Source: Amphibacillus xylanus NBRC 15112
Lineage (GTDB): Bacteria > Bacillota > Bacilli > Bacillales > Amphibacillaceae
Direction: 5' to 3'
DNA length: 64,000 nucleotides
Assembly: GCF_000307165.1 (NCBI RefSeq)
Contig: NC_018704.1
Coordinates: forward strand, 310,001-374,000
In this document: piece by piece, positions 26,938 through 33,986 of the stretch
How the letters are laid out: each line of letters begins with the position of its first letter
How positions within the stretch are numbered: position 1 is the stretch's first letter
Translations under genes and position numbers: made by a program
Notes under the pieces: model-generated
What the model was told of the DNA's origin: nothing
The model's input: the letters and a program-made list of their open reading frames with translations, nothing else
Databases searched by the model: none

Positions 26938-26955
26938 CTAAAAGGATGATTATTA

Positions 26956-27672
26956 ATGATTGGTTGTTTATGTATTCACGGATTTACAGGAGGACCTTAT
27001 GAAATTGAGCCTCTAACCACTTTCTTAGAAGAAAAAACGGACTGGCTTATTAGTGTGCCGACATTGCCCGGTCATGGGTTAGACTTACAACTAGATGATT
27101 ATACACATCAAGATTGGTTAGATGCAGCTGACGAAGCTTATCAAGAGCTAGCCGCTAAAGTTGATGTTGTATATGTAGTAGGTTTTTCTATGGGAGGGAT
27201 GATTGCGGCATCACTAGCAGCTAAATATCCTGTTGCAGGATTAATTATGTTATCTCCTTCAAGAAAGTATCTTAGTTTAGTTAAGCTTGCTGCAGAAGTT
27301 AAACTACTCATTAGAGATCGTTTCTTTGGAGAAATTGAAAATAACTTAACATATCAAAACCTCAAACTTAAACGAGGTGCAATACCAGCTCGTGCATATA
27401 TCGAATTTGCTAAGTGTATTGCTAAGACTCGACCTTACTTAAAGGACATTTATTGTCCGGTTCTCGTTTTACAAGGGATTCAAGATGGACTAGTCCCTTA
27501 TCAAACAACACATTACCTAACAGAAGAAATTCCTGTTGAAATTGATGTAATTTATTATGCTGATTCAAAGCATTTAATTTGCTTAGGTGATGATAAAGAA
27601 GTAGTGATAAATGCAGTTTACGAATACTTAATGAAAATTGAAGATAGAACTAGAAAAAAGATCACAAGCTAA
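26956..27672 (+). CDS. Alpha/beta-hydrolase, carboxylesterase family
   Basis: The 238-residue cytoplasmic hydrolase has the oxyanion motif HGFTGGPYE (about 8-16), PTLPGHG, the nucleophile elbow GFSMGG (Ser near 77), the acid in LQGIQDGLVP (about 175-184) and the catalytic His in DSKHLICLG (about 201-209). This triad and length match Geobacillus Est30 / B. subtilis YvaK carboxylesterases, which cleave short-chain esters. Natural substrate unknown. AAAGGATG precedes ATG; it converges on degV. Confidence 0.85.
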   Translation: MIGCLCIHGFTGGPYEIEPLTTFLEEKTDWLISVPTLPGHGLDLQLDDYTHQDWLDAADEAYQELAAKVDVVYVVGFSMGGMIAASLAAKYPVAGLIMLSPSRKYLSLVKLAAEVKLLIRDRFFGEIENNLTYQNLKLKRGAIPARAYIEFAKCIAKTRPYLKDIYCPVLVLQGIQDGLVPYQTTHYLTEEIPVEIDVIYYADSKHLICLGDDKEVVINAVYEYLMKIEDRTRKKITS

Positions 27673-27688
27673 GTTGTGATCTTTTTTA
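27657..27688. terminator. Bidirectional terminator between the esterase and degV
   Basis: AAAAGATCACAA and TTGTGATCTTTT pair perfectly (12 bp) with a 6-base loop and T/A runs on both sides. It overlaps both gene ends. Confidence 0.85.
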
Positions 27689-28558
27689 ATCTCTTCGTTT
27701 ATTATCACTGAAAAATGCCATTACAATCGCTTCACTACCAGCATGGATTGAAAGTAACGGTCCCATTTCAGCTGTAATAATTTTATTAAATTGATACTTC
27801 TCTTTAATCGTCTCGACAATCGAATCTAAACGTTCTTTAGCTTGAGCATGTGTAATGACAAGCTTTTGATTTGCTGTTTCAGAAATGTATTCACCAATTT
27901 TATCGATAAATCTTATTGTTGCTTTTTTGCTTCCACGTACTTTCTCAAGTACTTCAACTTTACCTTCTTTACTAGCTTGAAGGAGAAGTTTAACGTTTAA
28001 TGTTTTTGCGACTGCTCCTCTAATACGGTCTAACCGACCGCTTCGAATCAGATTATCTAACGTTTTAAGTACGAATACAGTTCTTAAATGTTTAACGCGA
28101 TCTTCAATAAAATAAATGAGCTCATAATAATTAAAGCCTGCTTTAATTTTTTCGACTGTTTCTTGGATTAGCAAAATTATTCCAGATGAAGCGGACTCGG
28201 TATTAATAATTTCAATCTGTCGATCAGGATCATCTTCAATTAACATGTTTTTAGCCATTAATGCATGCTTATACGCACTACTCACGCCGTTAGACACGCT
28301 AAAGTGAATAATGGGTTTATCCTTTGGTATTTCTTTAAAGACTTTGTAGTATTCATATGGACCAGCAGCTGATGTAGTAGGTATTGCCTTGCTGTTTTCA
28401 AGTCTGGTCGCAAAATCTTCAATCGTTACATCTTCAGATCGGATTTGTTCATTATCTAAATGAATATAAAGAGGAATAACTTTAATTCTCCAACTATCAC
28501 GCATCTCAATCGGTAAATCAGAACCACCATCAGTAATGATTTGAATTGTCATTTGCAC
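27686..28558 (-). CDS. DegV-family fatty-acid-binding protein
   Basis: DegV/FakB proteins bind a fatty acid for phosphorylation by FakA, feeding host or recycled fatty acids into phospholipids. The 290-residue protein shows ITDGGSDLP (about 8-16), TTSAAGPYEYYKVF (about 57-70), FSVSNGVSSAYKHA and the C-terminal HAGSEAIVMAFF, where TSAAGP and H-x-G hold the acyl carboxylate. Which fatty acid it carries is unknown; no fakA is adjacent. Confidence 0.88.
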   Translation of the reverse strand: MQMTIQIITDGGSDLPIEMRDSWRIKVIPLYIHLDNEQIRSEDVTIEDFATRLENSKAIPTTSAAGPYEYYKVFKEIPKDKPIIHFSVSNGVSSAYKHALMAKNMLIEDDPDRQIEIINTESASSGIILLIQETVEKIKAGFNYYELIYFIEDRVKHLRTVFVLKTLDNLIRSGRLDRIRGAVAKTLNVKLLLQASKEGKVEVLEKVRGSKKATIRFIDKIGEYISETANQKLVITHAQAKERLDSIVETIKEKYQFNKIITAEMGPLLSIHAGSEAIVMAFFSDNKRRD

Positions 28559-28766
28559 ACCTCATTGTGAAAAATATAATATAATTCATTTAATACATAT
28601 ATACCCATAATCAACCTAATTAGTCGCTTTATTTAACAAAAGGTTAAGGTTAGGTAGATTTATTTTATCATGATTTTCTTATTATGTCGTTTGAATTAAG
28701 AACTATTACTAGAACATGAACCAATAGTGTGTTAAAATAGGCACATCCATTGAATGCTCGTTAGTT
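28559..28766. other. Gene-free region upstream of degV and cshA
   Basis: A/T-rich DNA between divergent degV and the cshA leader. GTGTTAAAATAG near 28730 contains a -10-like TAAAAT that could start a short transcript ending at the terminator at 28767-28800. I see no reading frame with a ribosome site. Confidence 0.35.
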
Positions 28767-28800
28767 AACCTCTTTCAATAAATTGGAGAGAGGTTTTTTT
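28767..28800 (+). terminator. Terminator-like hairpin in the cshA upstream region
   Basis: AACCTCT pairs with AGAGGTT, extended by three more pairs, then seven T. It lies about 260 bases before cshA with no gene ahead of it on this strand. It may end a short leader RNA or attenuate cshA. Confidence 0.65.
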
Positions 28801-28930
28801 CCACGTTAATAAACATACAGATTTGCGGGTAACCTTATAATATAGTTACAACCCATTTAATGATCGCCATGAACGGTTAGTTACTATAAGTCGAATGCTG
28901 TATAATAATTTGTTATGTACAAAAAATTTT

Positions 28931-28960
28931 TTGTAATCAAATGAAAAAATGAGATAAAAT
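28931..28960 (+). promoter_or_regulatory. Likely sigma-A promoter of cshA
   Basis: TTGTAA (28931-28936), an 18-base spacer and TAAAAT (28955-28960). Transcription would begin near 28967, about 90 bases before the start codon. Another -10 candidate, TGTATAAT, lies near 28900. Confidence 0.5.
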
Positions 28961-29057
28961 ACTCACAACAAAGTGATTGTATTGACTAATGAAAATATAT
29001 GTTAACGTGTCGTTACAAGCACACGATGAGATTTAGAAAAAGGAGTTTGAAATCAAA

Positions 29058-30509
29058 TTGACAACATTTCAAGAACTAAACATTTCAGCGCCAATCTTAA
29101 AAGCATTAAGTAATATGGGCTTTGAGGAAGCAACGCCGATTCAGGAACAAACAATTCCACTTGGCTTAAAAGGTGAAGACGTTATCGGACAAGCACAGAC
29201 AGGTACAGGGAAAACAGCAGCCTTCGGAATCCCTATGATTGAACAAATTGAGAAAAAACAAAGAAAGATTCAAGGGTTAGTTGTAGCACCTACACGTGAA
29301 CTTGCAATACAAGTATCAGAAGAGATTCACCGTATCGGTAAATTTAAAGGCATTCGCTCACTTCCTATTTATGGCGGTCAACAAATGCAACGCCAGATTC
29401 GCTCACTTAAGGAAGGCCCGCATATCGTAGTTGCAACACCGGGTCGTCTACTTGATCATATGCGTCGAAAAACAATTAATATTAGTGATGTTAAGACAAT
29501 TGTCTTAGATGAAGCTGATGAAATGCTAAATATGGGATTCATTGATGATATTCGAGAAATATTAAAAATGATTCCGCATGAGCGTCAGACATTACTGTTC
29601 TCAGCAACAATGCCAAAAGAAATTCGCCAAATTGCATCAACAATGATGCGTGAACCAAAAGAGGTTAAAGTAAAATCTAAACAATTATCTGTAGAAAATA
29701 TTGAGCAGAGATTTATTGAAGTTCATGAAAAACAGAAGTTTGATGCTTTAACAAACCTTTTAGACATTCATGTACCAGAACTAGCGATTATTTTTGGTCG
29801 TACGAAAAAACGTGTTGATGAATTAACAGATGGCCTTCAAGCTAGAGGCTTTCGAGCAGAAGGTATTCACGGTGATTTAACTCAAGGTAAACGAATGAGT
29901 GTTTTAAATAAGTTTAAAAATGGCCGAATTGAAATTCTAGTGGCAACAGACGTAGCTGCGCGAGGCTTGGATATATCAAACGTAACACACGTTTATAACT
30001 TTGATATTCCGCAAGACCCAGAAAGTTATGTACACCGAATTGGTCGTACAGGAAGAGCGGGTAAAACAGGTGTAGCTATTTCATTTATTACACCACGTGA
30101 AATGCCGCATTTAAAACTCATTGAAAAAGTGACAAATGCTAAAGTTAAAAGAATGGATATGCCAACACTTGCAGATGCAAAACGTGGTCAGCAAAAAATT
30201 GCATTGAAGAAATTAACAAGAGCAATCGAATCACAAGATCTAGATGATTATCGTGAAGAAGCAGCTGCTTTATTAGAAGAATATGATTCAGTTACAATTG
30301 TAGCTGCAACATTGAAAATGATGACTAAAGAAAGACGACAAACGCCTGTTACACTTTCTTCTGTTCAACCATTAAGTGTGAAGCGCAGTAAAGATAATCG
30401 TAAGAATTTCAGAGGTAAGAACGACTCTAATAAAAAGCGTCAGTTTGGTCGAAAAGGTAAGCCAGCTGGACGTAATCGTAAATTTAATAACAAACGTGCT
30501 TCAAAATAA
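29058..30509 (+). CDS. cshA: DEAD-box RNA helicase CshA
   Basis: CshA unwinds RNA duplexes in ribosome assembly and mRNA decay and aids cold growth. The 483-residue protein has the Q motif [13 protein letters not shown], motif [21 protein letters not shown] ([13 protein letters not shown]), SAT, and the C-terminal helicase motifs [21 protein letters not shown] and [14 protein letters not shown] basic tail rich in Arg, Lys and Asn follows from about 435, typical of CshA. The start is TTG after AAAAGGAG at a long spacing of 13 bases. Confidence 0.93.
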   Translation: MTTFQELNISAPILKALSNMGFEEATPIQEQTIPLGLKGEDVIGQAQTGTGKTAAFGIPMIEQIEKKQRKIQGLVVAPTRELAIQVSEEIHRIGKFKGIRSLPIYGGQQMQRQIRSLKEGPHIVVATPGRLLDHMRRKTINISDVKTIVLDEADEMLNMGFIDDIREILKMIPHERQTLLFSATMPKEIRQIASTMMREPKEVKVKSKQLSVENIEQRFIEVHEKQKFDALTNLLDIHVPELAIIFGRTKKRVDELTDGLQARGFRAEGIHGDLTQGKRMSVLNKFKNGRIEILVATDVAARGLDISNVTHVYNFDIPQDPESYVHRIGRTGRAGKTGVAISFITPREMPHLKLIEKVTNAKVKRMDMPTLADAKRGQQKIALKKLTRAIESQDLDDYREEAAALLEEYDSVTIVAATLKMMTKERRQTPVTLSSVQPLSVKRSKDNRKNFRGKNDSNKKRQFGRKGKPAGRNRKFNNKRASK

Positions 30510-30517
30510 ATAATTAA

Positions 30518-30548
30518 AAAAGCTTTCCGCAATTGGGAAAGCTTTTTG
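30518..30548 (+). terminator. Terminator after cshA
   Basis: AAAAAGCTTTCC pairs with GGGAAAGCTTTTT (one G-C/G-U adjustment) around GCAATT, with a T-run. Confidence 0.82.
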
Positions 30549-30634
30549 GTTCAATGTCAAATAGTGTTGGTAGGTTTTATAATTAGTCGAGAATAAATTT
30601 ATTTTAGTTTTAATAAAGATACAACTTGTTCACC

Positions 30635-30657
30635 GCAGGTGAAATACACTCGCTTTC
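30635..30657 (-). repeat. Palindromic repeat copy 2, small fragment left of the IS110 element
   Basis: GCAGGTGAAATACAC followed by TCGCTTTC. The first 15 bases are the exact inverted partner of 32362-32376. Read on the minus strand it ends the repeat (GAAAGCGAGTGTATTTCACC). Together with 32272-32376 it makes one repeat of about 124 bases split by the insertion sequence. Confidence 0.7.
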
Positions 30658-30687
30658 TTACGTTTAGTCAAGTGTTTAAATCCCTTT

Positions 30688-30733
30688 TTTTAATTAATTC
30701 CCGGAGGGGTACCCCTCCGGGAATTAATTAAAA
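30688..30733. repeat. Perfect 46-bp palindrome in the IS110 end
   Basis: Every base from 30688 to 30710 pairs with its mirror from 30733 to 30711. The GC core is CCCGGAGGGG and CCCCTCCGGG around TA, with AATTAATT arms. It lies between the transposase stop and the element end. With no loop it could extrude as a cruciform or act as a two-way terminator. Confidence 0.9.
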
Positions 30734-30745
30734 TTTTGCACTTCG

Positions 30746-30785
30746 AATAGACCTTGTGTTTTTTGTCTTTTTTTCAAGGTCTATT
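30746..30785 (-). terminator. Hairpin downstream of the transposase gene
   Basis: AATAGACCTTG (30746-30756) pairs perfectly with CAAGGTCTATT (30775-30785), with an 18-base T/A loop. It is 25 bases past the transposase stop. No T-run follows on the minus strand, so it may stabilise the message rather than end it. Confidence 0.5.
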
Positions 30786-30810
30786 GTGTTATAATTAAAT
30801 CATAGTATGA

Positions 30811-32031
30811 TTATTGTTGGCTTGAAGCTTTCTCATAATCATACAATAGGTCGTTTTGAATAAGATGAAATGCGACTTTCAAGAATTTATTCATACAAGC
30901 GACTACTGCAACCTTATGATGCTTATTATAGGGTTGTTTTTTTAATTTATAATAATAATCAACTAAATGATTTATTTGTTTTCCTTTAGCAGAAAGCATT
31001 GAGACAATCATAAAATACAAAATACCACGCAGTCTACTATTACCGCGTTTATTTATACGATCTTTATACTCCATATTTCCAGACTGATATCTTACGATAT
31101 CTATACCGGCGTATGCATTTAGTTGTTTATTATTTTTAAAACGTGTTAAATCCCCTAGTTCAGCTATGATTCTACAGGCTAATTTATCTTTTATTCCGGG
31201 AAATGACCGAAGGATCCTGTATTCTTTACGGTCTTTTGACATTTCTGTCATTCTTTGAATGATTTCATCTTGCTCTTCCTCCATCTCTAATATTTTCTTG
31301 GCATAATCCCTTACTAACTCACAAGAATAGTCTGTTTCATCAACTGCTGGAAATGAATCCTTTGCGATTTCAATCAATAAAATTGCTCTTTCCTCTAACT
31401 TTTTTAATGAATAGTTTTTCTTAGTGCATTTTTTAATACGATTTTTAATAACTGTTTTAGATCGTTTTAATATCAAGTTTGGGTGAGGGAATACTTGTAC
31501 AAGATTATAATAAAGTTTTGATTTGTTAATAAAAGCCGTATCAAAGTCTGGGAAAGATAATTGTAATGATGCATGTAGTCGATTTTTGTACTGAATCCTC
31601 TCTTTCATAATCTCATCATAGCGACGTGACATTGTACGCATCTGTTCGTAATAAGAATCTTCGCGATAAGTTTGGAAATAATCGTTTTTAAAATGATTCT
31701 TAGCCAGTTGATGCGCATCACTTATATCTGTTTTGTTTCTTCTTAGAGATTGGGTGTTAAGGTGTGCTAATAAAGGATTTAAAGAATAATAAACGAGATT
31801 ATTCTCTCGTAAGAATCGTTCTAAAGCAGCCGAATATACTCCAGTCGCTTCAAAAACAAATTCTAAGGTATAATTATTCTTTTCACTTAGATCTTTAATG
31901 ATTTTACTTAAATTAGAGAATCCCGTTTTTGAATGAATTAACCTCCCTTCAAATTCACAGTTACCTTGCTCGTTGTAAGCGGCCATGGTACTACTCTTTC
32001 GACTAACGTCGAAAGCAATAACGCATCTCAT
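30811..32031 (-). CDS. IS110-family transposase (recombinase)
   Basis: IS110 recombinases combine an N-terminal RuvC-like DEDD domain with a C-terminal Tnp domain bearing a catalytic Ser. They are directed by a bridge RNA encoded in the element. In this 406-residue protein the acidic residues appear in AFDVSRKSS (Asp 8), FVFEATGVYS (Glu near 60) and KTDISDAHQLAK (two Asp near 100). The C-terminal half has LRSFPGIKDKLACRIIAELG and NAYAGIDIVRYQSGNM, followed by KRGNSRLRGILYFM. The frame is intact. The ATG has AAGGAGGAG just upstream. This is a long member of the family and lies in a repeat. Confidence 0.93.
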   Translation of the reverse strand: MRCVIAFDVSRKSSTMAAYNEQGNCEFEGRLIHSKTGFSNLSKIIKDLSEKNNYTLEFVFEATGVYSAALERFLRENNLVYYSLNPLLAHLNTQSLRRNKTDISDAHQLAKNHFKNDYFQTYREDSYYEQMRTMSRRYDEIMKERIQYKNRLHASLQLSFPDFDTAFINKSKLYYNLVQVFPHPNLILKRSKTVIKNRIKKCTKKNYSLKKLEERAILLIEIAKDSFPAVDETDYSCELVRDYAKKILEMEEEQDEIIQRMTEMSKDRKEYRILRSFPGIKDKLACRIIAELGDLTRFKNNKQLNAYAGIDIVRYQSGNMEYKDRINKRGNSRLRGILYFMIVSMLSAKGKQINHLVDYYYKLKKQPYNKHHKVAVVACMNKFLKVAFHLIQNDLLYDYEKASSQQ

Positions 32032-32073
32032 TTTCTTCTCCTCCTTAATATTTTTGTAGAAGTCTCCACTTTA

Positions 32074-32208
32074 CCTTATCGATTCCACTTTCTTATACAC
32101 GGTCTCTGGGGACCCAACATACTAAGCTGATTCAAATAAGGGAGTGAAGTTAGCCAGTTTCCGATCGTCGAACTCAAGGTCCTTAGCGTGATTCGGCTTT
32201 ACTTCACT
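32074..32208 (-). ncRNA. Candidate IS110 bridge RNA with donor and target loops
   Basis: In transposase orientation two consecutive stem-loops are visible. The first has AGTGAAGT/ACTTCACT and AGCC/GGCT stems (32195-32208 with 32143-32155) enclosing a 39-base loop with CGGAAA, identical to the flanking target. The second has a CCTTAT/ATAAGG stem (32137-32142 with 32074-32079) enclosing CTTAGTATGTT, the exact complement of the element's end (32263-32273), an inner GGTC/GACC hairpin, and TAAGAAA, identical to the other end. This is the donor-loop/target-loop layout known for IS621-type bridge RNAs. Exact ends are unknown. Confidence 0.7.
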
Positions 32209-32216
32209 TCTACTAT

Positions 32217-32260
32217 AAAAAAATAGTAGCACAAAACCTGGCCTAGGTCTTGTACTACTA
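32217..32260 (-). terminator. Terminator at the IS110 left end
   Basis: A 15-bp stem (32246-32260 with 32224-32238, two G-U pairs) has a 7-base loop. On the minus strand it is followed by a seven-T run. It faces the transposase and would block transcription entering from outside; it could also be the first stem of the bridge RNA. Confidence 0.75.
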
Positions 32261-32271
32261 ATCTTAGTATG

Positions 32272-32376
32272 TTTCCGCGGGCACGGCTTCAGCTAACTAA
32301 GGCAAGCATAGAGCGCTTGCCTTAGTGGATCTTCAGCTCGTGCTATTCCCGCAGGAGTCTCGTGTATTTCACCTGC
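32272..32376 (-). repeat. Palindromic repeat copy 2, large fragment right of the IS110 element
   Basis: Read on the minus strand: GCAGGTGAAATACACGAGAC, then CTCCTGCGGGAATAGCACGA, a GGCAAGC/GCTTGCC hairpin, and GCCGTGCCCGCGGAAA where the insertion sequence begins. The strings CTCCTGCGGG, GCTGAAGATCC and CCCGCGGAAA are those of the dispersed Bacillaceae repeat also seen at 21605. Confidence 0.7.
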
Positions 32377-32589
32377 TGTTTTTAACTTCTAAATTAAATG
32401 GCTGCTTCATATCGCGTTTCTATTGATTTAAACTTGAAGTGAATCATAATTCGTTTCTTGAAATTATAAAAATTAAGATAACCGTATGCGACTTTGCTTG
32501 ACTGAGTTAGCTAAAAGCCGTGCCCACGGAACGCGGAGCTTCGGCTAACTGCGGTTTATAACGTGAGTTATAAAATTAAATATACTCAA
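32377..32589. other. Gene-free region with a repeat fragment
   Basis: No gene is seen between the interrupted repeat and the ydcA terminator. At 32506-32549 lies a 44-base fragment bounded by GTTAGC and GCTAAC, containing GCCGTGCCCACGGAA, a third partial copy of the repeat family. Confidence 0.55.
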
Positions 32590-32633
32590 AAATAAAAATA
32601 ACGTTAGTAAGTTTCCAAACTCACCAACGTTAT
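32590..32633 (-). terminator. Terminator of ydcA
   Basis: ATAACGTTAGTAAGTTT pairs with AAACTCACCAACGTTAT (G-U pairs tolerated) around a short loop; TTTTTATTTTT follows on the minus strand. Confidence 0.8.
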
Positions 32634-32671
32634 ATATTGTACAACCAGCATTTTTCTATTGTAATTTTATG

Positions 32672-33436
32672 TTAAATGATACCGAATAATATACCGAGTG
32701 CTGCTAAAATGATAACAACCCACCAAATAATTGAACTAAGGTTGCGATTAGGTCGATAACGTCTGCGATCCCATCTATTAGGATCATAATTTAGCCCATC
32801 ACTTCTAACAACCCGTCGTCTGTAAACCACGTTAGGAGAATAATGCTTAGCCTTCGTAAGTACAATCGGACCAAGAGCCAAACCTGCGATTAAGCCAAAG
32901 ATATGTGCAGAAATATTAATGCCCGGTTGAATAAAGGTCATCAATACCCCCATTAATGTAATAATTGTCACGATCTGTCTACTAGCAGGATCAATTAAAT
33001 CCTGACGGAAAAAACTCATAAACAAAAATAAGCCGAGTAATCCATAGAGAGCACCAGAAGCTCCTAAATGGAGGTCATTAATTCCAACGAAATAAGTAAA
33101 TACATTCCCCACAATCCCTGTAAATAAGTAAACAAATATAAATTTAAACTTACCAATCATTTGCTCTAGGGCTGGTCCAAATAAAATCAGTGAGAAAGAA
33201 TTAAATAGGATATGTGTGACCTCATTTGGCGCATGTAAGAATATTGGTGTGACTAATCGCCAATATTCACCTATTTCAATCCCTGTATTCCAACCAACAC
33301 CCCAAATCCAAATTAGTTTACCAATTGGATTAGGGAAATACATCAGTAACCATAAAATAATATTAATCGCAAGGATCCCTGAAATAACTGGATATAATCG
33401 AATGAAATCTCGAAATGATTCGTTACGGAAAAACAT
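32672..33436 (-). CDS. ydcA: Rhomboid-family intramembrane serine protease YdcA
   Basis: Rhomboids cleave membrane proteins within the bilayer. The 254-residue protein has about six helices. The catalytic Ser is in LGASGALYGLLG (about 129-140), and the His partner is in ISAHIFGLIAGLALGPI (about 169-185). A basic cytoplasmic region and a last hydrophobic segment follow. ydcA precedes acpS in B. subtilis too, though here it is divergent from acpS. The substrate is unknown. Confidence 0.88.
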   Translation of the reverse strand: MFFRNESFRDFIRLYPVISGILAINIILWLLMYFPNPIGKLIWIWGVGWNTGIEIGEYWRLVTPIFLHAPNEVTHILFNSFSLILFGPALEQMIGKFKFIFVYLFTGIVGNVFTYFVGINDLHLGASGALYGLLGLFLFMSFFRQDLIDPASRQIVTIITLMGVLMTFIQPGINISAHIFGLIAGLALGPIVLTKAKHYSPNVVYRRRVVRSDGLNYDPNRWDRRRYRPNRNLSSIIWWVVIILAALGILFGII

Positions 33437-33561
33437 AAAAACGCTCCTTTTAGATACCAGATAATATTAACATACGCTATTCTATTCAGTTTTGACAAAT
33501 TATATCATTCATCTATTAGTTATACTATAATAATAATAACAGTTTATAAAAAGGTGATCCA

Positions 33562-33918
33562 ATGATAATCGGAATCGGAATTGATATTATAGAGTTAGAT
33601 CGGATTGAAACGATTTTACAACGAAATCCAAGAATCGTAAAAAAAATTTTAACACAAGAAGAAGAAACATTATTTAACCAGAAAAATACGGCTCATGCTA
33701 AAGTGGAGTTTTTAGCAGGTCGATTTGCTGGTAAGGAGGCTTTTTCGAAAGCATATGGGACTGGAATCGGAAAAATAAGCTTCCACGATATTAAGATTCT
33801 AACAGGTGATCTAGGTCAACCTGTACTTCAATTTGCACATACACATCAGTTTAAAACTCATATTTCAATATCACACAGCCGCACATATGCCATTGCTCAA
33901 GTAATTTTAGAACAATAG
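33562..33918 (+). CDS. acpS: Holo-[acyl-carrier-protein] synthase AcpS
   Basis: AcpS transfers phosphopantetheine from CoA to ACP, activating it for fatty acid synthesis. The 118-residue protein has GIGIDIIELDRIE (about 4-16) with the Mg-binding Asp, and FLAGRFAGKEAFSKAYGTGI (about 51-70) with the Glu and Lys of the active site; length is typical. AAAGGTG precedes ATG. It is followed by nnr after 68 bases, as part of the conserved ydcA-acpS-ydcC-alr region. Confidence 0.95.
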   Translation: MIIGIGIDIIELDRIETILQRNPRIVKKILTQEEETLFNQKNTAHAKVEFLAGRFAGKEAFSKAYGTGIGKISFHDIKILTGDLGQPVLQFAHTHQFKTHISISHSRTYAIAQVILEQ

Positions 33919-33986
33919 AAGCTTAGCTTGTCTGCATATTTAATGAGGCAAATTCATATAGTGTAGTGCGGGTAGGAGGGACTAAA

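Larger units (their letters stand above)
30658..32271 (-). mobile_element. IS110-family insertion sequence, about 1.6 kb
   Basis: Boundaries come from rejoining the interrupted repeat: the left flank ends CGCTTTC and the right flank resumes TTTCCGCGGG. The shared TTTC (30654-30657 and 32272-32275) is the ambiguous crossover, and one copy belongs to the element. There are no terminal inverted repeats and no obvious longer target duplication, as usual for IS110. It holds one transposase gene. A structured upstream region of about 230 bases fits a bridge RNA, and a downstream region of about 150 bases carries a perfect palindrome. Confidence 0.8.

Noticed and set aside
30811-32031. IS110 transposase as a pseudogene
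   Set aside because: The frame is intact, with start, ribosome site and DEDD residues in place.
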